Origin: CALKGK01 sp964649515
GTDB lineage: Bacteria > Bacteroidota > Bacteroidia > Flavobacteriales_D > Sanyastnellaceae
Reading direction: 5' to 3'
NCBI GenBank assembly: GCA_964649515.1
Contig: CAZYPV010000051.1
Span: 1-23,590 of the forward strand
DNA: 23,590 nt
Part shown: positions 8,826-15,027 of the stretch, piece by piece
How positions within the stretch are numbered: the first letter of the stretch is position 1
How the letters are laid out: every line of letters begins with the position of its first letter
The notes under the pieces: model-generated
What the model saw: the letters and a program-made list of their open reading frames with translations, nothing else
Database searches by the model: none
What the model was told of the DNA's origin: nothing
Made by a program: the position numbers and the translations under genes

Positions 8826-9728
8826 ATGCGCTTCTTGCTTTTTTGTGTGTGTTTTTTCGGGTTGATGAAAGCCCAGTCGCAAGACATCCTCCTGAGCGGA
8901 GAACCGGCGGCTTGTGAAGGAGATACGCTCTTTGCAAACGCGCTCAATGATGGGTTCTTTTTCTGGAATACAGGAGCGAAATCCCCTGAAATTGCCATCA
9001 CAACAAGTGGAAATTACTACTACACCTATGAGGATTCGCTAGGCATCTTGAACTCGGACACCTTAGAGATTGTCTTCCATCCCAACCCGCTCCCCGTGAG
9101 CAACCCCAATCCTGTATCTTGTTTTGGTGCGGAAGATGGAAACATCGAAGTGTTCAACACGGCGGGGGTTCCCATGGCCAGCGTGCTTTGGAGCAATGGA
9201 GATGTTGGACAAATCATCTTTGGCTTGGCCACGGGCACGTATGAATACACCGTAATTGACGCCAATGGTTGCCAAAGTTCCGGTAGCGATAATGTTGTGG
9301 GTCCGGAAGAAATCCTCCTCAACATTGACCTCATTGAGCAAGAAGAAGGCATATTGGTGAGCGCAAGTGCCACAGGAGGTTCAGCCCCGTATGAATTCTT
9401 TTGGAACGGCCAAGCGGGCGAGGCCAATCATTGGGCTGAAGCACTTCCGCTGCTTTTGAACGTGGTTGATCTGAACGATTGTTCTACAGATACCCTCATC
9501 ACCCTCAACGGATTGGATCCGCATTCTTTGCAGACCAGCACCAGTGATGGCATCTATTATTTTGCTCAAGAAAACGAATTGCGTCTTCGTCCCTTTGCTC
9601 AAGCACCGAAGAAACTGGTGGTTTACACCCGTTCAGGAAAAGTGATTGGTATTTTCGAGGAACCGCATTTCCCCCTCAAACTTGATTTGAAATCGGGAAC
9701 TTGGCCCCTTTGGCGAATGGAAGATTGA
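8826..9728 (+). CDS. Secreted SprB-repeat protein with atypical C-terminal domain
   Basis: 300 aa with a signal peptide (MRFLLFCVCFFGLMKAQSQ). Residues about 85-160 and 160-225 carry two SprB-type repeats (CFGAEDGNIEVFNTAGVP, VLWSNGDVGQ, TYEYTVIDANGCQSSG; ATGGSAPYEFFWNG). The last 60 residues look like a T9SS type A fold (KLVVYTRSGKVIGIFEE ... LDLKSGTWPLWRMED) but lack the Y-P-N-P entry motif found in the neighbour at 3865. Surface adhesion is the known role of SprB repeats in gliding flavobacteria; here the protein is short, so only an accessory surface role is inferred. It starts 23 nt after the acylase gene and ends 1 nt from the convergent DUF4377 gene, leaving no room for a private terminator. 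Confidence 0.75.
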   Translation: MRFLLFCVCFFGLMKAQSQDILLSGEPAACEGDTLFANALNDGFFFWNTGAKSPEIAITTSGNYYYTYEDSLGILNSDTLEIVFHPNPLPVSNPNPVSCFGAEDGNIEVFNTAGVPMASVLWSNGDVGQIIFGLATGTYEYTVIDANGCQSSGSDNVVGPEEILLNIDLIEQEEGILVSASATGGSAPYEFFWNGQAGEANHWAEALPLLLNVVDLNDCSTDTLITLNGLDPHSLQTSTSDGIYYFAQENELRLRPFAQAPKKLVVYTRSGKVIGIFEEPHFPLKLDLKSGTWPLWRMED

Positions 9729-9729
9729 G

Positions 9730-10302
9730 CTAAATATCAATGGTTTGCAAGAAAATCCGACCAGAATTCACAAAACTGAAAGTTCCATTTCCTTGGAGAG
9801 CACCGTCTAGAATCAATTGAAAATCGGCAAGAAGGTGCTCGGGAACCTCAATTTCGATCTCATCATAATACCTAAAAACACCCTCTCCCAAATCTTCAAA
9901 TGCACTTACTCCAGGCTCGGGAAGCCCTAAGTATGGATTGGCGTTCAAATACATCTTGAAAGTATCGTCTTCTCCTGCAGGTTCTTTGGAAATCACCTCA
10001 ATCAGTCGGTATTCCCGATCCGAGGCATCCGCCATCACCTCTTTCAGCATCACGACCTCCACCAAAAGTTGATAATGAAAGCCCCATTCAAATTCGAAAC
10101 CTTCGATGGAATCCATGGAACCCTGTGGAGTTCGAAACGACATCACCCGAAAAAAGGCATCGTTGCTCACCACCTTGTATGGAAAAATGCTGCACTCCAA
10201 GGTATGATTTCTTTGCGCTACAATTTGGGCTTGGGCCTTATCCACCGTCAAGCCAACAAAAAGGATGGAAAGTAGAGCAATTAAAGAAAGCGATCGTATC
10301 AT
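9730..10302 (-). CDS. Secreted DUF4377-domain protein
   Basis: I use the ATG at 10302, which opens a signal peptide (MIRSLSLIALLSILFVGLTVDKAQAQ); the longer frame from 10374 adds 24 residues without signal character. The mature part (about 165 aa) has a DUF4377-like stretch: TLECSIFPYKVV, then SIEGFEFEWGFHYQLLVEVVML and EYRLIEVISKEPAG, matching that family's pattern of a cysteine followed by I-x-G-F-x-Y/F-x-x-G-Y-x-Y and the final strand. DUF4377 proteins are small envelope or lipoprotein modules in Bacteroidota and Gammaproteobacteria with no known activity. The second half (residues about 110-190) is not recognised. No lipobox. Confidence 0.65.
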   Translation of the reverse strand: MIRSLSLIALLSILFVGLTVDKAQAQIVAQRNHTLECSIFPYKVVSNDAFFRVMSFRTPQGSMDSIEGFEFEWGFHYQLLVEVVMLKEVMADASDREYRLIEVISKEPAGEDDTFKMYLNANPYLGLPEPGVSAFEDLGEGVFRYYDEIEIEVPEHLLADFQLILDGALQGNGTFSFVNSGRIFLQTIDI

Positions 10303-10385
10303 GGTTCGATGTTTTTTTTGAGATGCAGGAAGGTAAGCATTCGTTGCGTGATTCGCGCATACATTCATCGTCAACTCACTTAAAG

Positions 10386-11117
10386 CTACTGCTCAATGCC
10401 GTCCAGGACCTGCAAATAAAGCAAGCCGAAAAATACCGCCAGGGCAAAACTCAACAGGGTTCCAATCAAAATGTATTCCGTGAGTTTACGGTCTTTGGCC
10501 CGAGTGAGATCGCTAAACCGAAATACCGATTTGGCTGCAATCAAAAAACCAATTGCCTGCCATTCACCAAGAACAATGAAGGTAAAGGCAAACAAACGCT
10601 CCAAGATCCCGATGTACATCCCCGCATTGGGCAGCGAAAGGGGTGCAGCATCTTGATCGGAGGCGGTCTCCACATTCCAAGAACTCATCAAAACACGGAT
10701 AATCACCGAAGAAACAGCGCTCACCGCAAGTAAAGCCGAGAGTAAAAGCCAATCTTTTGTGTCCAGTCCTAAGTTGTCAAAATTGAGGAAGGGCTGAATG
10801 CTGTACGACACGAGAACAATCACCGAAAGGTGCGCTATCTGATCGAGAAAGAACAAAGGCTTTTCTTCCATTTTCCCCTTCAAATACAACTTGCCCAAAT
10901 CAATGAAGTAATGACTCACCAAGACGATCAGCATCGATCGCCAATATTGGAAATCACCTTGAAACACCAGTACAAGCGCCAGAAAGTGAACAAAAATATG
11001 GGCGTAGAGGAATTTTGATTTGAACTTCTTCTCCTCTTTTGACCTTACCCATTTGGCAGGTTGGAAGACAAAATCACCCAGAAAGTGAGCCACTAAAAAC
11101 TGAAGCAGTAGCGTCAT
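10386..11117 (-). CDS. DUF3307 membrane protein
   Basis: 243 aa integral membrane protein. The N-terminus LLLQFLVAHFLGDFVFQPAKWVRSKEEKK is the DUF3307 signature (H-x-x-x-D-x-x-x-Q near the first helix), followed by AHIFVHFLALVLV and VSHYFIDLGKLYL, so the family's conserved His/Asp pattern is intact. I count about six further hydrophobic helices. Function is unknown; conserved charged and His residues inside membrane helices suggest ligand or metal handling (inference). Its ATG overlaps the stop of the SatD-family gene by 4 nt (ATGA), so the two are translated together, and DUF3307/SatD pairs are a recurring neighbourhood. No terminator is visible behind it. Confidence 0.85.
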   Translation of the reverse strand: MTLLLQFLVAHFLGDFVFQPAKWVRSKEEKKFKSKFLYAHIFVHFLALVLVFQGDFQYWRSMLIVLVSHYFIDLGKLYLKGKMEEKPLFFLDQIAHLSVIVLVSYSIQPFLNFDNLGLDTKDWLLLSALLAVSAVSSVIIRVLMSSWNVETASDQDAAPLSLPNAGMYIGILERLFAFTFIVLGEWQAIGFLIAAKSVFRFSDLTRAKDRKLTEYILIGTLLSFALAVFFGLLYLQVLDGIEQ

Positions 11118-11716
11118 AGCTCAGGATTGAATTGTTTTTGAAAAACCGCATTCAAGCTCAATAATTCGTCGAAAGCGCCTCTTTTCAGTGCCTCGCTGAT
11201 GCTGCTTTGCGACTTATGAAGTAAAGCCCCCAATTCAATTTGTGCCAACTTGGGATGCTCAAGGGCCGTTCGAACCGTGGTAGCTACTGTTTTACTCCAC
11301 TGGTCTGCCGTTCGCAAATACAGCTCCAAGATCAAGTTCAGAAGATCGTCGCGTTCCTGGTTTCCCGTTGCGAACACCAAATTCTGCTTGGTGGTGAGCT
11401 CGAACGCTTCTCCCGAGTGAAGATAAGCGCTTCCGTTGGACTCCGTAATCTGCTCTGCTGCGTAGCTCTCTTCCCCCATTCCAATGCCCATGCGCAGATC
11501 CAAAAGCGGGTGTTGTTTTATGGTCGCCTTCAAGTGCATGGCGCACAAAAGCACCTTCTCTGTGCTGGTTTTGAGCTGGAAACTATCGCCCCGAAACAAT
11601 TCCCACTCCTTGGGACTGCTGCCGTATTGGTGGAGTACCGATTTCAAATCGGACATCCAAACATGGGGTGAAGACTGACGGGAATTGATGATATCTCCCG
11701 TAATTACTGCAATCAT
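11114..11716 (-). CDS. SatD-family protein with C-terminal helix-turn-helix
   Basis: 200 aa cytoplasmic protein. Family signature is the N-terminal MIAVITGDIINSR (D8) with ELFRGDSFQLKTS (D44) and LRMGIGMGEE (about 74-83). The spacing and wording recall class III nucleotidyl cyclase palm domains (first metal Asp, second Asp in G-D-x-F, then the G-I-x-x-G-E strand) and GSAYLHSGEAFEL resembles the cyclase G-x-A-V-x-x-A-x-R-L helix; this is my inference, not an established annotation. Residues about 149-190 form a probable helix-turn-helix (LAQIELGALLHKSQSSISEALKR). Four operator-like palindromes and a strong promoter lie directly upstream, so autoregulation is likely. In streptococci, satD belongs to an acid-tolerance operon. 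Overlaps the DUF3307 gene by 4 nt. Confidence 0.8.
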   Translation of the reverse strand: MIAVITGDIINSRQSSPHVWMSDLKSVLHQYGSSPKEWELFRGDSFQLKTSTEKVLLCAMHLKATIKQHPLLDLRMGIGMGEESYAAEQITESNGSAYLHSGEAFELTTKQNLVFATGNQERDDLLNLILELYLRTADQWSKTVATTVRTALEHPKLAQIELGALLHKSQSSISEALKRGAFDELLSLNAVFQKQFNPEL

Positions 11717-11730
11717 GATCTTGTTTTATT

Positions 11731-11761
11731 CAAATATATCGGATTTTTAACCGATAACCAA
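11731..11761 (-). promoter_or_regulatory. Promoter of the SatD-DUF3307 operon
   Basis: On the minus strand TTG (11761-11759) is followed after 20 bp by TATATTTG (11738-11731), a perfect TAnnTTTG box with ideal spacing. The transcript would start near 11724, only about 8 nt ahead of the ATG at 11716, so the message is almost leaderless. The first palindrome (11737-11756) fills the spacer between the two boxes and overlaps the -7 box by 2 bp. Confidence 0.65.
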
Positions 11762-11840
11762 GAATATCGTCGAATTAACCGATATGATAGAATATCGTAG
11801 AATTAGCCGATATCAAAAAAAATCGTTCCCAGGTCCGATA
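11737..11840. promoter_or_regulatory. Array of four palindromic operators in 28-bp register
   Basis: Sites of form TATCGk-N8-CCGATA at 11737-11756 (TATCGG arms, perfect), 11765-11784, 11793-11812 and a weaker one at 11821-11840 (AATCGT on the left, intact CCGATA on the right). Each starts exactly 28 bp after the previous one. Sites 2 and 3 extend to ATATCG/CGATAT outer arms. The N8 spacers differ, apart from AAT-TA similarity in sites 2 and 3, so this is a set of dimer-binding sites rather than a simple tandem duplication. The likely ligand is the helix-turn-helix of the SatD-family protein encoded next door (inference). Confidence 0.8.
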
Positions 11841-11889
11841 AGCATCCCCAACCCTCAGGAAACGAATCCATCATTGGACCTTTAGAGCA

Positions 11890-12465
11890 TCACTCATTTT
11901 TGGGTGAACGCGACTTCATGAGCAAAGCTATTCTGGCGATCCTTTCACGATGCGTTCGCTGAAGAAGCACCGGATATACATTAAAGAATAAATTGATGAC
12001 GCTCAAATGCAGTGCCATGTAAAAACGACCAATCAACAACAAATACAAACTAAAAATGAAGAGAAAAACACCTGGTATGAGGTGACCAAATTCCGACTTC
12101 CTCGTTTCCCTTTCAAAGGAAGCTAATCCACTCAAGGTTCCATCAAAAAAGGTACGCTGTCTTGCTTTGTTTCGCCAAAACGTAAGGAGCAAAAAGGAGC
12201 GAAAAGTTGCTATCTTCATCGCTTGAGCTATTTTTTTAAGCCTAGCTGCTCGATGAATAACATAGTAAGCGTTGGGCAGCAGCCGTTCTAGCGGTAGAGC
12301 GAACACCAAAAACGCAAACACTCCGGTAATCAAAAGATTCAAAATAGCAGCATAAATCAACCCTATCCAAAAACCATGGCCCCACATCACCAAGTTCGTC
12401 ATGAGCTCGTAGCTTCTCCAAGCCAAAAAGAGGGCAAAAAGTACTTGAAGAATTTTCTTGAGCAT
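11890..12465 (-). CDS. CrtO-like acyltransferase-family membrane protein
   Basis: 191 aa with four hydrophobic segments (near residues 5-20, 32-60, 128-148, 150-170). The pieces ERLLPNAYYVIHRAARLKK, FERETRKSEFGHLIPGV and NVYPVLLQRTHRERI recall glycosyl-4,4'-diaponeurosporenoate acyltransferase (CrtO of staphyloxanthin synthesis), where an E-T-x-x-x-E-x-x-H core and N-x-Y-P-x-x-x-Q-R-x-x-R end are characteristic. If so it would acylate a glycosylated lipid at the membrane. No carotenoid genes are near, and many Bacteroidota homologues are likely to use other acceptors. It starts 18 nt after the VOC gene and probably shares its transcript. Relationship is by motif memory only. Confidence 0.6.
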   Translation of the reverse strand: MLKKILQVLFALFLAWRSYELMTNLVMWGHGFWIGLIYAAILNLLITGVFAFLVFALPLERLLPNAYYVIHRAARLKKIAQAMKIATFRSFLLLTFWRNKARQRTFFDGTLSGLASFERETRKSEFGHLIPGVFLFIFSLYLLLIGRFYMALHLSVINLFFNVYPVLLQRTHRERIARIALLMKSRSPKNE

Positions 12466-12483
12466 GGTTTCTTTTTCAATGAA

Positions 12484-12912
12484 TCAGCTTTCACTCGCCG
12501 CTATCAAATCGGCAATCACGAATTTCTTCATCTGCATGAAGGCATACATCGTCTTCGGAGCCTTTTCTGGGTCGCTCATCAAGGTCCCCAGCACACTGGG
12601 CACAATTTGCCATGAAACCCCAAATTTATCTTTCAACCACCCGCACTTCCCCTCTTCACCTTCTTCGGTGAGTGCATTCCAATAACGATCGATTTCCTCC
12701 TGATTTTGACAAGAAACCACAATCGACATCGCTTCGGTAAAACGGTATTCTGGTCCGCCATTCATATTCATGTAGCGCATGCCGTCCAACTCGTACACCG
12801 CTACCATGGGAGTTTTGTTGAGTATTTTTGAATTGGGGAAAATGCTGCAATAGAAATCAGCGGCCTCATGGGCTTGACCATCAAACCACAAACAGGGGTA
12901 AATGCTATTCAT
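12484..12912 (-). CDS. VOC-family protein (PhnB / 3-demethylubiquinone methyltransferase-like)
   Basis: I prefer the ATG at 12912 (MNSIYPCLWFDGQAHEAADF, 142 aa), the normal start of this family; the frame is open 22 codons further up but that stretch is not family-like. The fold is a paired beta-alpha-beta-beta-beta module: CLWFDGQAHEAADFYCSIFPNSKI, then YMNMNGGPEYRFTEAMSIVVSC, GKCGWLKDKFGVSWQIVP and the closing MQMKKFVIADL helix. This matches the PhnB-like branch of the vicinal-oxygen-chelate superfamily, often called 3-demethylubiquinone-9 3-methyltransferase but seldom shown to have that activity. Substrate unknown. First gene of a pair with the CrtO-like protein. Confidence 0.85.
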   Translation of the reverse strand: MNSIYPCLWFDGQAHEAADFYCSIFPNSKILNKTPMVAVYELDGMRYMNMNGGPEYRFTEAMSIVVSCQNQEEIDRYWNALTEEGEEGKCGWLKDKFGVSWQIVPSVLGTLMSDPEKAPKTMYAFMQMKKFVIADLIAASES

Positions 12913-13007
12913 TTTGATCGTTTTGCGGAAGATAGGAATTTTGAGTTGGAGCACATTCCACTCCCTAATGAACATCAACTACCCAACAAAAGCTCAGAGA
13001 TCTACTT

Positions 13008-13430
13008 TCAATTCTCTACACCAAAATCAGCGTTGAGGAAGGTGTAGGAAACCCATTCTAAATCAGGCCTTTGTGCGATGTCGTTCAAGGTGAGTTGCGG
13101 ACCCGGGAACAGTGGTCTGACCTGAAATTCTTCCCTCACTTTCACAATTTGAAAAGCCCGTTTTCTTTTGATGATTGAACCCAAGCGGAATTGGACGATG
13201 TCTTCAGCAAAAAGCAAGCGATTGTTTTTATCGCGGAGTCCCGTAGCATCATCCACCAGAAAAAGTCCCTTCTTCATCTGAGCGCTCAATTGCTCATCGC
13301 CCCTCCACCAGAAACCATCCTTGGAAAAGAAAATCTGATCTCCCCTCCTTCTCATCTGGCAAATGATTTTGTCCTGTTTTCTCAGGCGATAGAAAAACTC
13401 TTCCTCGTTCATATGAGCATCGTTGATCAT
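13008..13430 (-). CDS. Hypothetical protein with YopX-like motif
   Basis: 140 aa, soluble, no signal peptide, basic middle part (IIKRKRAFQIVK). I do not recognise the whole protein. Residues about 64-80 (GLRDKNNRLLFAEDIVQF) closely resemble the G-L-x-D-K-N-G-x-x-I-Y-x-G-D-I-V motif of YopX/phage-type proteins, but the rest of that family is absent. The N-terminal FFYRLRKQDKIICQMRRRGDQIFFSKDGFWWRG could be a small beta domain. An ATG at 13412 (MNEEEFF) is an alternative start. Divergent from the thioredoxin-like gene across a 212-bp gap. Confidence 0.6.
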   Translation of the reverse strand: MINDAHMNEEEFFYRLRKQDKIICQMRRRGDQIFFSKDGFWWRGDEQLSAQMKKGLFLVDDATGLRDKNNRLLFAEDIVQFRLGSIIKRKRAFQIVKVREEFQVRPLFPGPQLTLNDIAQRPDLEWVSYTFLNADFGVEN

Positions 13431-13536
13431 GGTTTACACTGAAATAACCCCATTCGTCTGCAATAGTTTCGAGCAAAGCAAAAGCCCATTCATTTTAATG
13501 CTCTCTTCACGCCTCACTTTATCGAAAGCTGACACA

Positions 13537-13566
13537 GGAATGATAGTGAAGGTACATTATCATTCC
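13537..13566. promoter_or_regulatory. 9-bp palindrome upstream of the thioredoxin-like gene
   Basis: Perfect arms GGAATGATA (13537-13545) and TATCATTCC (13558-13566) with a 12-bp spacer, 24 bp ahead of the -33 element at 13590. The size and spacing suit a dimeric regulator binding on the DNA; no U-run follows on either side, so it is unlikely to be a terminator. Confidence 0.4.
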
Positions 13567-13589
13567 AAGAATTCGACGAATCAAGCTCA

Positions 13590-13617
13590 TTGACTGCCAA
13601 GAAAAAAACTATCTTGA
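13590..13617 (+). promoter_or_regulatory. Putative promoter of the thioredoxin-like gene
   Basis: TTG at 13590-13592, 17-bp spacer and TATCTTGA at 13610-13617, a near fit to TAnnTTTG. The ATG at 13643 lies about 20 nt beyond the predicted start of transcription. Confidence 0.4.
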
Positions 13618-13642
13618 AGGGAAATACTTAAAAACCTGTATT

Positions 13643-14449
13643 ATGAAAAAACTTTTACTTTTTGCCGCAACGGCATTCATGACTTTCGGTGCAAGTGCTC
13701 AGTACGGTACTGCTCCAGACTTTACCGTAACTGATTTGGACGGAAACGAAATCAGCCTTTATGCTGACATCCTCGACCAAGGATTGGTAGCTGTTGTAGA
13801 TGTATCTGCCACTTGGTGCGGACCATGTTGGAACCTTCACCAGTCTCACGCTTTGGAAGATTTGCACCAAGCATATGGACCCAACGGAACCAACCAATTG
13901 CGCGTGATCTTTTACGAAGGTGATGCACAAACTACACAAGAAGACCTTGAAGGAACAGGAAACAGCACACTTGGAAATTGGCTGGAAGGAATTACTTATC
14001 CTGTGGTTGACGAGAACCCACTTTCGCTTGATTTGAGCATCTGGGCTCCACTTGGCTTTCCAACCGTGAACGTGATTCGTCCGAGCGACTACGAAATTGT
14101 ATTGGACACTTACAACCTTTACTCTGTGGACGAGCAAGTAGCAGCCATCAACAATGGTGATTTGGGAATTACGCTTGATGCTTCATTGACCGTGAGCGAA
14201 AACACCCCTGCGGCCAGCGTGAATGTTTATCCTAACCCAAGTGTTGACCACGTGAACCTTCAGTTGGATGGTTTTGATGGTACGGTGAACATTGAGGTGT
14301 ATGACATGCTTGGAAACATCGCTTTTCAAATGGAAACCAACAATAAATTGGAGCTCATTAATTTAGCAGAACTTTCAGCAGGAAACTACATGATCCGTGT
14401 GTACAACGATGCTGCTGAATCGACCAGTAGAATTGTATTGATGGATTAA
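13643..14449 (+). CDS. Secreted thioredoxin-like protein with T9SS sorting domain
   Basis: 268 aa. Signal peptide MKKLLLFAATAFMTFGASAQ (1-20), then a TlpA/peroxiredoxin-like thioredoxin fold (about 24-155) with APDFTVTDLDGNEISL, the redox motif W58-C59-G-P-C62 and the cis-Pro loop GFPTVNVI. A short linker leads into a type A T9SS domain (about 192-268; VNVYPNPSVDHVNL, YDMLGNIAF, LSAGNYMIRVY, RIVLMD). Thus the redox domain goes across the outer membrane to the surface or medium, unlike the usual periplasmic TlpA. It probably keeps disulfides in other T9SS cargo or reduces external substrates (inference). It has its own upstream palindrome, promoter and strong terminator, so it is monocistronic. 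Confidence 0.9.
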   Translation: MKKLLLFAATAFMTFGASAQYGTAPDFTVTDLDGNEISLYADILDQGLVAVVDVSATWCGPCWNLHQSHALEDLHQAYGPNGTNQLRVIFYEGDAQTTQEDLEGTGNSTLGNWLEGITYPVVDENPLSLDLSIWAPLGFPTVNVIRPSDYEIVLDTYNLYSVDEQVAAINNGDLGITLDASLTVSENTPAASVNVYPNPSVDHVNLQLDGFDGTVNIEVYDMLGNIAFQMETNNKLELINLAELSAGNYMIRVYNDAAESTSRIVLMD

Positions 14450-14470
14450 TTCATCCCCGCTAGAATATAG

Positions 14471-14504
14471 AAAACGCCTTCTCCATTGGGGAAGGCGTTT
14501 TTTT
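14471..14504 (+). terminator. Rho-independent terminator after the thioredoxin-like gene
   Basis: AACGCCTTCTCC and GGGGAAGGCGTT form a 12-bp stem with one U-G pair and a 3-nt loop, followed by a run of seven T. An A-run on the left side makes it usable from both strands, which fits its place between the convergent genes ending at 14449 and 14581. Confidence 0.9.
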
Positions 14505-14580
14505 GTTTGCATTTTTTCATGAGTTTCTATCAAATTGGATTTTCGATGAAAGTCATCCACACGAAGCGTGCTCAATTCCA

Positions 14581-15024
14581 TCAACCCGAAAAAGAAACTT
14601 TGGTATGGCTACCGTCGCAATAGGGTTTATTTGCTGAAGCTCCACACCTGCAGAAAGCCGTGGTTCCAGAACATTTTGTGATTTCGCCCGAAGACAATTT
14701 GAGTTCCATTTCTCCATGCACGAGCAGCGGTCCGTTTACCATAAGCTCTGCTTGGCTAGAAGCCTCTTTTTGAGGAGAGGCATTACCGTTTGACGCTTCA
14801 TTCCCTAAAGTTTCAAACCCCAGCGCTCCAGACGGACAAGCTTTGATTTGCGCAATGAGCTCAAGCGTATCGGCGTTTTCAGCTTTGATCCAAGGACGCG
14901 CTTCGGGGTCATACACTTGCGGCAATCGCTTCACACATTCCCCAGCGTGAATGCACTTCGAAGGTCGCCAAACCACATTGATCTCCCCATTGGAGTAGCG
15001 TTTCGTGATGTCTTTCTTTTCCAT
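14581..15024 (-). CDS. (4Fe-4S)-binding protein: YjdI-like domain fused to CDGSH domain
   Basis: 147 aa cytoplasmic iron-sulfur protein. Residues about 8-70 match the divergent mono-cluster ferredoxin type (Fer4_19, as in E. coli YjdI): C24, C30 and C63 are placed in KCIHAGECVKRLP and ACPSGAL. After a Ser/Asn/Gln linker, residues about 95-145 form a CDGSH/mitoNEET module with C125, C127, C136 and H140 (FCRCGASANKPYCDGSH), which would hold a 2Fe-2S cluster. So a single chain should carry two clusters and could pass electrons or clusters (inference). The gene follows the GNAT gene with 3 nt between stop and ATG, the same order of families as in the yjdI/yjdJ pair. Confidence 0.88.
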   Translation of the reverse strand: MEKKDITKRYSNGEINVVWRPSKCIHAGECVKRLPQVYDPEARPWIKAENADTLELIAQIKACPSGALGFETLGNEASNGNASPQKEASSQAELMVNGPLLVHGEMELKLSSGEITKCSGTTAFCRCGASANKPYCDGSHTKVSFSG

Positions 15025-15027
15025 AAG

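Noticed and set aside
10125..10733. 202-codon plus-strand frame overlapping the DUF4377 and DUF3307 genes
   Set aside because: It crosses two recognised minus-strand genes and has no domain-like composition; the minus-strand calls are well supported.
11737..11840. Possibility that the 28-bp periodic array is CRISPR-like
   Set aside because: The repeated units are short dyad sites with only 8 variable bases inside, no long identical repeats or spacers, and no cas genes nearby; a promoter with a helix-turn-helix protein fits better.
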